NCBI RefSeq assembly: GCF_003945595.2
Contig: NW_024104762.1
Span: 1 to 64,000 of the forward strand
Length of the DNA stretch: 64,000 nucleotides
Reading direction: 5' to 3'
From: Pipra filicauda
Taxonomy: Eukaryota; Chordata; Aves; Passeriformes; Pipridae
In this document: one piece after another, positions 1-11,100 of the stretch
How positions within the stretch are numbered: the first letter of the stretch is position 1
How the letters are laid out: every line of letters starts with the position of its first letter
Notes under the pieces: model-generated
Told to the model about the DNA's origin: nothing
Seen by the model: only the letters and a program-made list of their open reading frames with translations
The model's database searches: none
Translations under genes and position numbers: made by a program

Positions 1-159
1 TTCCATACCCTTAGGATATGGTGACCCCCTGCTGGTTACTCACAAAAAAGACATTCAAATCAATGAAATTCAATCCCTTCTTTTATTACACTCCACTTTG
101 GAGTTTTGTGGCGTTTATTAGGTTTTTTTTCCTACTTTTCACATTGGTTCCCACATTTT

Positions 160-256
160 TAGGCAGGGTGGGATTGTTGGGGTGTCCTGTGCAAGGCTGG
201 GAGTTGAACTTACGGGTCCCTTCCAGCTCAGGATATTCAGTGATTCTATGATTTTA
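160..256 (+). mobile_element. CR1 3' end fragment
   Basis: GGGATTGTTGGGGTGTCCTG, then GGTCCCTTCCAGCTCAGGAT and the ATTCTATGAT tail, typical of a CR1 3' terminus. Confidence 0.75.
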
Positions 257-827
257 GTGGCTTGACAAACATTTTATTCTGGAGTATTCCATAAAAAAAC
301 GATGGGAAGGGGTTGGATTTCCATTGCAGCTAGGCCAGCCGGGGCAGTGCTGTGGCAGTGTCACACACTGTGCCTTCCCCAGGTATTTAAGGTCCCTTTT
401 ATTGCTTGGAGAATCTGTCGAGCTGCAGTGATGAGAAAACTGTGTTTGGTTTTGCTTTTTCCAGGTGATGGCAGCAGTTCCTCCTTTTCCCTTCTCCTCT
501 CCTCAAAACAGGAATCTAAAAAAAACCCCTGTTTTTGCTTTTTTCTCTCAGCTCTGTGAGTGTTTGTAGAGCACCAGTTCCAGGGGTTGTAGGGAATTGT
601 GTGGAGTGGGTAACAGTGACATTGATGGTTTAATGCCAGGGAGAGGGGAGAATCCAGGCAGTAAATGGCTGTGGATTGTGATTTCCTCAAGGAAAGTCCT
701 GCACAAATTACTCACAATTCCAACACACAGCACAGCTTTCCCTGGCACAGGACAGGGATGTGTCCTGATATGGCTCCTGGATCCCTCACTTCTGCTCCTG
801 TGAGATCTGTTCCCTTACTTTGAGTCC

Positions 828-1315
828 CCAGCCCAGCAAGGACATGGAGCTGCTGGAGAGAGGCCAGAGCAGGAACCAAGAGGATGCCAGGGCTGGAGCA
901 GCTCTGCTGGGAGGAAAGGCTGGGAGAGCTGGGATTGTTCAGCCTGGAGAGGAGAAGCTTTGGGGGGAACTGATTGTGGCCTTGCAGGGTCTGAAGGGGC
1001 TCCAGGAAAGATGGAGAGAGACTATTTCCAAGGGCTGGAGGGACAGGACAAGGGGTAATGGCTTCAAACTGCCAGAGGGCAGGGAGAGATGGGATATTGG
1101 GAAAGAATTCCTGGCTGGGAGGGTGGGGAGGCCCTGGCCCAGGGTGCCCAGAGAAGCTGTGGCTGCCCCTGGATCCCTGCAAGTGTCCAAGGCCAGGTTG
1201 GACGGGGCTTGGAGCAACCTGGGCTGGTGGAAGGTGTCCCTGCCCATGGCAGGGGTGGCACTGGATGGGCTTTGAGGTCCCTCCCAACCCAAACTCTTCT
1301 GGGATATTGTGATAC
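828..1315 (+). mobile_element. CR1 3' fragment
   Basis: Runs from GACATGGAGCTGCTGGAGAG through GCTGTGGCTGCCCCTGG to GGGTTTTGAGGTCCCTCCCAA-like sequence; truncated 5' end. Confidence 0.85.
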
Positions 1316-1454
1316 TTATTGGGTGTCTCAGAAGGGGTTCCTGGGCCCTTGGCTACCCTTCACTGGTAGTGCTGTTTCTCCAAAGAAAGGAAAGGTAGGA
1401 AGCTTTATTGTTGTTCTCCCCTGACTGAAAAAAAGACTTCAGTCTTCACTCTTT

Positions 1455-1898
1455 TGTCCAAAGAAGGGCAATGGAGCTGGGGAAGGGTCTGAGGAACATG
1501 TCCTGTGAGGAGCAGCTGAGGGAGCTGGGGGGGTTTATCTGGAGAAGAGGAGGCTCAGGGGGGACCTCATTGCTCTCCCCAACTCCCTGACAGGAGGGGG
1601 CAGGGAGGGGGGTCGGGCTCTGCTGCCATGTCCAAGGGAAAGGAGGAGAGGGAATGGCCTCAAACTGCACCAGGGCCGGTTCAGGTTGGAGATTAGAAAC
1701 ACTTTTTCCCTGTCAGAGTGGTCAGGCCTTGGAATAAGTGTCCCAGGGAGGTGGTGGAGTCCCTGTGTCTGGGAGTGTTCCAGAGGTGTCTGGATGTGGC
1801 CCTTGGGGACGTGGATTGGGGGTGATCCTGGTGGTGCTGGGGTGGGACTGGGAGATCCTGGAGGGCTCTCCCAGCCTTGTTTCTGTCATTCTGTCACC
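1455..1898 (+). mobile_element. CR1 3' fragment, second subfamily
   Basis: Has TGAGGAGCAGCTGAGGGAG, the GTCCCTGTGTCTGGGAGTG block and a degenerate TTCTGTCATTCTGTC tail. It ends 48 bases before the first visible GART-like exon. Confidence 0.85.
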
Positions 1899-1945
1899 AG
1901 GGTGCGTGATTTAAAATCCTCAGAGGATTCCTCTTGCTTTTGCAG

Positions 1946-2177
1946 GGCTACTGCAGGCCAAGGCCTTGGGGCTGCAGGTGTTCCATGGTGGCACAGCGCT
2001 GAGGGATGGCAGGGTGGTGACGAGTGGTGGCAGAGTGCTCTCCATCACTGCTGTCCGGGAGGACCTGCTGGAAGCCCTGGGAGAAGCCAACAGGGGCGTG
2101 GCCACCATCCACTTCCAGGGAGCCACGTACAGGAGGGACGTCGGCCAGCGGGGCCTGCGGCTGCTCCGACAGCCCCT
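1946..2177 (+). CDS. GART-like exon: C-terminal part of GARS module
   Basis: The translation starts GLLQAKALGLQVFHGG and contains RDGRVVTSGGRVL and a TIHFQGATYRRD segment. These match the last GARS exon of GART (32542-32773) over the same 232 bases, at roughly two-thirds identity by eye. The GARS C-domain residues around GGRVL are kept. The donor is CT|GTATGT. Reading past this donor does not meet an immediate stop, whereas GART itself reads straight into TAG at the equivalent place. A CR1 fragment ends about 48 bases before the acceptor. Confidence 0.87.
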
Positions 2178-5100
2178 GTATGTAAGAAAGGCCCTGGCAC
2201 GGCTGTGCCAGCCCAGGTGTTGGTGTCTGTTGTTCCTCTGTGGGATGGCCCTTGCAGAAAATGTCCCTGCTGCTGCCAGCACGTCCCTTCCTCCCCACAG
2301 GGCCCTGATGTACAAAGAGAGACGGGTGGAAGCCGCAGCCAGGGACGTTCTGTTTCACCTGCCACAAACATCAGTTGTGAGTGGTACCAGATCAGGTAAG
2401 ACTGGGGAGAATATTTGAATTTCCTCAGTATATTGGATGAAACAGCATTTTTTTTCTCCCCAGGAAGTGAGCAGTGCATTCGTGGCATTGAACTTGAGCT
2501 GGGGAAGCTGGGCTGGGGTCACCACAAAGAAACAAAACTCTCCTTTCTTTCTTGTCACTCCTCTGATGATTAATTAAAAAATACTTGGCTTCCCCTGGAG
2601 GTGATCGTGCTTTGTCAAGGTGCAGAACAGAAAAGAATAGAATAGAAATAACAGAATAAATAAATAAATAAATAATAGTTTAAAAAAAAAAAAAACTGGA
2701 GAAAAGGAGGCTCAGGGGGGACCTTCTGGCTCTGCAACCCCCTGACAGGGGGGGGGAGCCGGGGGGGGTCGGGCTCTGCTGCCAGGGAACAAGGGACAGG
2801 AGGAGAGGGAACGGCCTACAGCTGTGCCAGGGGAGGCTCAGGTTGGCAAGGAGGAGGAATTTCCTGCTGGAAAGGGTGGTGAGGCCTTGGCAGGGGCTGC
2901 CCAGGGAGGTTTGGAGTGCCCAGCCCTGGAGGTGTCCCAGGAAGGCCTGGCCGTGGCACTCAGTGCTCTGGGCTGGGGGACAAGGTGGGGATGGGGCACA
3001 GGGGGGATCCATGGGCTGGGAGGGCTTTTCCAGCCCCAGTGATTCTGGGATTCTGTGCTATTTTGCAGTTCTTGTCTTCATGAGGGTCTTGGGTTTTTTT
3101 ATTTGCTGTGGAAATGATCCTTGGTGTGTTTGCACTCGGCAGGCAGTCGCCCAGAACTGGGAGGCTTTGCTGGTTTCTTTGACTTGAAGACATCTGGTTA
3201 TGAGGATCCCATCCTGGTGTGTCAAACTAAAGGCCTTGGAGCTAAACTGCAGGTAACTTGCAACTGAGCTGTGGCAAATCTGGTGTTACCTCCCAAGGCT
3301 TTTAAGTGCCACTGCCAGTCACACCATCTGCACCCTCCTGAGCACCATAAATACACCTGAGCCCACTGCAGTGGGCATCTCAACTTTGGAGATGATCATT
3401 TGAGCAAGGCCTGTCACTGAGAATGTGGATATTTTGTGATGAAATGCTAATAAACCAAAAATTTAGGTGAGCATTGAGGCACTAAGAACCAGAATTTCTG
3501 TCCTTTGGCTTTGAGAGAGAGGGAGGGTTGAAATGAGAACTGTCAGACTCAGCTCAGCAAACTGTTTGTGGAGAGGGAGCACAGTCACCTCTCCCTGGTA
3601 ACTGTCAGGGCACTGGGGAAAGGAAGGATGGAGGAAATAAACATTAAAGGGGAATAGAAGCCAAGAGATAAAGAGTTTTAATTACCCAAGAACACGCAGG
3701 ATAAATTGAGCCAGGGATATATTTATATATTGGATCAGGATAAGTTGAGCAAGGGATCTATTTTATATATTGGATCAGGATACGTTGAGCCAAGGATATC
3801 TTTATATGTTGAACCAGAAGGTTTTCAGCCACCAGAAAAGTGGAGACCTGAAGCTCCTTTCACTGGTCAAGCACAGCAACATCACATGTTTGAAGCTGCT
3901 GCTTGTACCTTTAATAACAGGATGATAAACAGGAGACTGCAGGGAATCATCCAGAAGGTCTTTTGCAGTCTTACATCCTTGGGCACCTCTGAGCATGAAA
4001 AAGGGATTGGTACTGGCTCTTGTGAGTCTTTGTTCCAACTGCTTGGCAGAGAGACATTCCCAACTGTGTTTCCACAGGCTGTTCCCAAGATTCTTCCTTG
4101 GCCAAAAAAAAGTTGGCCAATGGCTTTAGGAATTGTTCCTGGAGCAGTGGGAGGGAGGTGTTGTAATGCACCAAAGGGTGAGTGGTTTCCATAGCACTCC
4201 TAAATCCAGCAGCCAGGGAGATCAGCCAGGCCTGTAATCCCAGCCCAGCCTTCGTTCAGGCCCTGCTCTGTCCCCACTGATGTTGAGGTGTGTCTGTCCC
4301 TTGTCCATCTGCCTGTCCGGGGCTTTTCTGCACAGGGAAAACCAGCTTTCCTGAGGGAGATGTTTGTGCTTTGGGAAACACCTTCCAGGGCCTAAAGGGG
4401 CTCCAGGAGAGCTGGAGAGGGACTTTGGATGAGGGCCTGCAGGGACAGGACACAGGGAATGGCTTCCCACTGCCAGAGGGCAGGGATAGATGGGATATGG
4501 GGAAGGAATTGTTGGCTGGGAGGGTGGGGAGGCCCCAGAATGGATTTCCCAGAGGATGCCCCATCCCTGGAAGTGTCCAAGGCCAGGTTGGATAAACTTG
4601 GAGCAACCTGGGCTGGTGGAAGGTGTCCCTGCCCATGGCAGGGGGTGGCACTGGATGGGCTTTAAGGCCCTTCCCAACCCACACCATTCCATGAGTCCAC
4701 GATAATGTTCCAAAAAGCAAACAAAAAAAACCCCAACCCAAAATGACGATTTCTGGGTAGCTGGAGCCAGAATTTGAATCAATGTTTAAAAAACCAAACC
4801 AGTTTTTCTCTGCCAGAAGCTGAGCAGTTTTCTCTTGGTTCGAGCCGGGTGATGCACCAGGGCCTCTCCTGCACTGTGTTCTGAGTGATTCCTGTCAGAG
4901 ACAGGAGGGGTTCTGCTCGTGTGCCTGGTTGATGTGTGAGTTCTGCCTGTTCCTCCTCCCCACCGTGTTTTGCAGATGGCACAAGCCTGTAGGAGACACA
5001 CCACCCTCGGGCAGGACCTGGTGGCCCTGTGTGTCAATGCCCTGCTGCCCCACGGAGCAGAGCCCCTCTTCTTCCTCAGTTATTTTGCCTGTGGCAAACT

Positions 5101-8100
5101 TGATGCTGAAGTGACTGAGACGATCCAAGAAGGAATAGCTGAAGCCTGCAGGAGTGCAGGATGTGCTTTCCTGGGTAGGAACACTCCTCTCCTCTGGGAT
5201 TTGAACACTGAGGTTGAAATTATCACCAGAGAAACGGACTCTGGAGGCAGAGGTAGCACGTGGCACTAGAATTGTTGGGTTCTGTTTGGTGCATAAACAG
5301 TTGAGCTTTTGTGCTTAAATTCTTTCTTATTTGTAAAAGGGTCAGCACAGAGGGATGGTTTTCACTATTTCTGCATTTGGACCCCAATTCTTATTCCTTT
5401 ATCCTTGTAAAAAGCAGAACAGAACTGGAGGCTTCACGTTCTTCAAGTGTTAATGTTCTCATTCCCTCTCTGATACTCAATCCTAACCAGGAGGTGCCAC
5501 ATAAGTACACAAAATAATAATAAAAAAAATGTTTCTTCTTTCCTGGAGTTTTGTTGGAGTCTTGAGGTGAAGTAAGAAACCAAGAAGGATTTTTAAAATA
5601 TATCTGAAAGTGCTTCTTTGGCTGTGTGTCCTGTGGCTCTCCTGGATATCCTGGTGCTTTAGGAGATGCCAGGAATTTAAAATGGTCTTAAAATAATGGC
5701 CTTAAGCTGAAGGAGGGCAGGGTTACATGGGATTTTAGAAAGGAATTCTTCCTCTGAGGGTGGTGAGGGACTGGAATGGAATTCCCAGAGAAGCTGTGGC
5801 TGCCCCTGGATCCCTGGAAGTGTCCAAGGCCAGGTTGGATGGGGCTTGGAGCAACCTGGGCTGGTGGAAGGTGTCCCTGCCCATGGCAGGGGTGGGACTG
5901 GATGGGCTTTGAGGTCCCTCCAACCCAACCCCTCCCGTGGTTCTCTGACCGTGACACGAACACCCCGTGTTCCCGGTGCTGACCCCTCTCTCCGCAGGGC
6001 AGGCGCTGTCCCAGCTCCCGGGCGCGTGTTCCGCGGGGGACTCGGACCTGGCCGGCTTCGTGGTGGGCGCGGTGGAGCGAGGGCAGGTGCCCCTGGGGCT
6101 GCAGAGAGCCGAGGAGGGGGATGTGCTCCTGGGACTGGCCTGCCCCGGGATCCACGGCCGCGGCTTCGGCGCCGTCCGGAAGGTTCTGCTCGTGTCCTCC
6201 CTGCGCTGCTCGTCCCCCGCCCCTGGCACCTGCGGGGACACCACGCTGGGTACGACTGTCTGCTCGGGCACTGCCGTGGCCAGGGGCTGCCAGGGGGGCT
6301 GGCAGCAGGGGGGGCTAATCCGTCCTTGGGGTTGGCATGGGGGCTTGTGTCCAGGTTTGGAAGAGCGGGCCAGCACTTCCTCCTACTTCCCAGCTTTGCC
6401 ACAAGGAGTGGGAGAGAACCTGTTCAGAGGAGCCCTTCCAAAAATAACCTTGTGACCTTTTGCATAAATTGATTGAGTTCAGCCTGGAGAAGAGAAGCCT
6501 CTGAGGAGACCTTAGAGCCCCTTCCAGTGCCTAAAGGGGATTATGAAAAGGAGGGAGAGGGACTATTTATATGGCCAGAGAGTGACAGCATGAGGGGGAA
6601 TGGTTTCAAACTGCCAGAGGACAGGGTGAGATGGGACATTGGGAAGGAATTGCTGGCTGGGAGGGTGGGGAGGCCCTGGCCCAGGTTGCCCAGAGAAGCT
6701 GTGGCTGCCCCTGGATCCCTGGAAGTGTCCAAGGCCAGGTTGGACGGGGCTTGGAGCAACCTGGGCTGGTGGAAGGTGTCCCTGCCCATGGCAGGGGTGG
6801 CACTGGATGGGCTTTAAGGTCCCTCCCAACCCAGACCAGTCTGGGACTTTATGATTCCAACCAGCTGCAGATTTCAAACCAGGGGGCTGAGCTGACCCTG
6901 TTGTCTGCAGGAGAGGCCCTGCTGAGCCCAGCCAGGCTGTACAGCCCAGCCCTGCTGCCCGTGCTGCGCTCGGGCCACGTGAAGGCCTTTGCCCCCATTG
7001 CTGAGGAGGGGCTGCTGGGGGGCATCTCCAGGGTCCTGCCGGAGCACGTCGGCGCCGTGCTGGGTGAGTATCAGAGCTCACTGTGCCTGTGGGGCAGGAC
7101 AAGGGTGTTATGACCCGCCCCAGGAAAAGGGGGAGGGGGGGTAACTCAGGTTTTTATCAATAATTCCCTTGGGGTGGATTAAAGCGAAACGACACTAAAT
7201 AACCGGTGTCTGAAAACATATTAGCAAGGTTTATTTTAACAATTTTGAATCAATAGGTAAGTTAACATTTTTGGGTGCTGTCGTAACCTTTTTGGGGAGG
7301 AGAAAAATGCATAGGGGAGAGAAAGGCAGGATAAGAGCAAGGGAGAGTAAGGGAAAGAAAAGAGGAGTGGACAGATGTCCATGGTCACTGCCCACGGGGT
7401 CCAGCGATGCTTCCATGTCTGTCAGTTGAAGTGGTGGCCTTGATCTGCTGGGGGTGAAGGAGGGAAGCCCCCATACTCCAAGAAGTTATGAGTTCTAGCC
7501 ATGGTTAGTGTCACGGGCCACGCCTCGAGCCTCCAACATCTCCTAGGTCTGTGTGCTGAGGTTTTTTTGTGTCTCGCCTGGTTCCCGCCTTTCAAGATTA
7601 GCAGAGGGAGGGAGGGGCCTGATTGCTCATCAAATGTACCAACAGTCAAAAGCCTGCAAGCTCAGCTCTTGGCCTTTTCAGGGCTTCACACCTTCAGCAC
7701 TGGAGGGAGGGAGGGGCCTGATTGCTCGTCAGATGTGCCAACAGTCAAAAGCCTGCAAGCTCAGCTCTTATCTTTTCAGGACTTCACACCTTCAGCACTG
7801 GAGGGAGGGAGGGGCCTGATTGCTCATCAAATGTACCAACAGTCAAAAGCCTGCAAGCTCAGCTCTTGGCCTTTTCAGGGCTTCACACCTTCAGCACTGG
7901 AGGGAGGGAGGGGCCTGATTGCTCGTCAGATGTGCCAACAGTCAAAAGCCTGCAAGCTCAGCTCTTATCTTTTCAGGACTTCACACCTTCAGCACTGGAG
8001 GGAGGGAGGGGCCTGATTGCTCATCAAATGTATCAATAGTCAAAAGCCTGCAAGCTCAGCTCTTATCTTTTCAGGACTTCACACCTTCAGCACTGGAGGG

Positions 8101-11100
8101 AGGGAGGGGCCCGACTGCTCATCAGAGGTATCATGCAAGTCAAAAGCCTGCAAAAGTCTCCTAAAATGCATAAATCATTAACCATTTCAGTCTCTGACAA
8201 AGGGCTTGACTCTTCAGCTTCAGCTGTACAGACACTCAGAAACGTCTCTGTCTGAAGAGCTGGGCTGGAATGACCCCAAGTCAGTGCTTTTCCAAAGGTC
8301 CCACCAAATTCATTCCTGTTTCAAGTGGCATCAGCTCGTGAGCACCGCTCTTGTTGGAGAAGGGACATTTCAGAGGAGTTAGAAGGCAGCACATCTCTAG
8401 GACAAGGGGTGCTGGAGAAGATGGTGTGTTCCACAGGGCACCTCCACACTGAACCTTGTGACCAAACAGTGAGGCTTGTTGGGGGCAGTCATTTGCACCG
8501 TTTGCTCCACGGTGCCTGTGCACACACACGCTTAGTGCAGCTTTTTGGGAGGCAGCAGCTTCCCCACAACAGCATCTGACATCCCTAAGTAAGGCAGAAC
8601 TTCTTCTGTTGAAGCCAAAATTGGGCAAAGTATTCAGAAGTTCAAAACAGTAAAGAAAACCATGTTCATGTGAGTCCTAAAACACTGTGGGGATGGGGAG
8701 GGGGAGGGGAGGTGTCTGTGGGTCTGACTGGATTTCTCTAGAATGAAATTAGAAAGAATTTTCAAGGCCAGGTTGGACGGGACTTGGAGCACCCTGGGCT
8801 GGTGGAAGGTGTCCCTGCCCATGGCAGGGGGTGGGATGGATGGGCTTTAAGGTCCCTCCCAACCCAAACCATTCAGGTTGGACATCAGGAGGAATTTGTT
8901 GCTGGAAAGGGTGGTGAGGCCTTGGCAGGGGCTGCCCAGGGAGGTTTGGAGTGCCCAGCCCTGGAGGTGTCCCAGGAAGGCCTGGCCGTGGCACTCAGTG
9001 CTCTGGGCTGGGGGACAAGGTGGGGATGGGGCACGGGATGGGCTGGGAGGGCTTTTCCAGCCTCAGGGATCCTGGGACTCTGTTATAGCAAGAATTAGTC
9101 TCTCAGCTCTTGCAACACCCCACTGTCCTGGCAGATAATGAATAATAACTCCTGGCAGATGTTTGTGCTGATGACACACAACTGTCAATCGTTTTCAGAC
9201 GCTCTCAGCTGGAAGATCCCTGAAATCTTCTGCTGGCTTTACAAGGAGGGGAACCTCTCTGCAGAGGAGATGGCCCAGACCTTTCCCTGTGGGCTCGGGG
9301 CGGTGCTGGTGGTGCAGCAGGACCTGGCCCAGCACGTCCTGGGGGCCATCCGGAGGCGGGAGGAAGCTTGGCTCATCGGGAAGGTGCTTGCCCCGTGTCA
9401 CACAGGTTAGCAGGGTCCTCGTGGGAAGCAAAGCCCCAGAAATGACCCAGAGCGTGGTTTGCTCTCCCTTCAGTGGGGTTTGCACTTAGGGATGTGTTGT
9501 TTGGTTTTAAAGTGGAGACAGGGTGAGTTGTTTTGGAGGGTGATTCTGGGAAGTGCTGAGCGTGTCCTGGGAGCCATCAGGTGCCTGCAGCTCTGGAGGC
9601 CCTGAGACTCCCCATTGCAAAAGTTGTGTGGTTCACATCTTTTCCCCCTTGTTTCACCAGGCTGGAGGCTCTTTGACACCTCCACATCCACATTCCCTTA
9701 TCAAATAGTGAGGAGTGAATGTTGCTTCAGAGTGACAGTACCTGGATAACCTGTTACCCAGGTATCTTCTGGAGGCTCCAGTAAATCCCTCAAATATCAG
9801 CTGATGTTTTACCACAATCCTGGTAATCAACTCATCTCCTTCCCAGCCCACACAGATCCATGTAAAGGCTGAGGATCTGTGCATCTGATGAGCTGTGGAT
9901 GGTCTGTGTGATGGTAGGGCTGAAGGTGTGTCCATTGACTGACATCCAGCCAAAATCCCCTCTGGAAACCAAACACTTTGGGCAGCCAAAATGTCACCTC
10001 AGCTCCATCAACATGGGTTTTAGTGTCATTTTGCAACATGAGAGGAAGAGGAAGGTGGGAATAACAGATGGGGCTAAGCCTCGAGGAGGCCAGGCCATGC
10101 CCAGGCCCTTTGAACACCTCTGGGAGTGAGTAACACAAAAGGGATCAGCACAACCCCTGTGAGCTGGGCTGGTCAAGCAGTGAGTGCCTTTGTAGTCCCA
10201 CCAGTGCCAGCAGAAACTCGTTGCTGATGCACCTTCTTGTCGTTGAAACTTATTGTTAATAAACCATATTCAAGTTTGTAAGTTCAACAGGGTCAGTTCA
10301 GAGGGCAAAGTCACGTCTAACGCTCTCCTCCTGTCTTTGGAGGAGGTTCCCACATCCAAGTGGAGAACCTGGTGGAGGCCCTGCAGCAGAGCAGCCCCCA
10401 GGGCCTGCTGGGTGACACCACCATGGAGCCTCGGCACCAGCCCAGGAGGAGAAAGGTGAAGGTGGCAGTTCTCGTCTCTGGAACAGGTGAGCTCCCATTG
10501 TCCTGGCACAGGGAAATGTCCTGGCACAGGAGAGCTTGGACTCAGCCCTGACCCAGGTGCATCCGCCTTGGCTTTCCTTCAGAGAGTCTACAGACCTTCT
10601 GAAGCCAGGCTTGCACTTTGACCAGAGTCCAGGAGGTGTGTTGTGCTGCTTAAAGGAGCTGTGTCAGTGCTCCAATTCCTTTGTGCTGTTTGGACAGTTG
10701 TGAAAAACCAGATTTTTGTTGGATGAGCAGGGCTGGGAGCTCGTCCCAGTGCCCGGGGGCTCATGTGTGTCCCCGTGTTTGCTCTGTGTGTCTGAGGCAC
10801 GACCCTCCCCGCGCTCATCGCTTACACCAGGGAGCCAGGCAGCTGTGCCCAGCTCGTCCTTGTCATCTCCAACAAGTCTGGCGTGGAAGAACTGCGGAAT
10901 GCAGCCCGGGCTGGAATTCCCACCAGGGTAAAGACACCTGTTTCCTTTCCTTTTTCTCCCCAGCTCCCGACCCCGGAGCAGTTCAGGAAGCGCCTGTGAG
11001 CAGTCAGGGGGCACTGCTGGGGAGAACCTTCCCCGTGGGTCAGAGCATGGAGACACAGCTGGTAGAGCTGGAAGGAGAGGCAGGGCTGGGAGTCCTCACA

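Larger units (their letters stand above)
1..1945. other. Left edge: presumed intron of the GART-like gene
   Basis: There is no match to the preceding GARS exon of GART (which encodes SQGYPGAYPKGLEI) in this stretch. It holds CR1 fragments at 160-256, 828-1315 and 1455-1898 and otherwise unremarkable sequence. The missing upstream exons are expected further left. Confidence 0.5.

Noticed and set aside
300..560. A further upstream GART-like exon around 382-430 (after TTCCCCAG)
   Set aside because: The translation has no similarity to the preceding GARS exon of GART (SQGYPGAYPKG) and no matching donor phase.
820..1290. 151- and 191-codon frames near the left edge
   Set aside because: They translate a CR1 3' region; identical peptides recur at many CR1 copies in the window.
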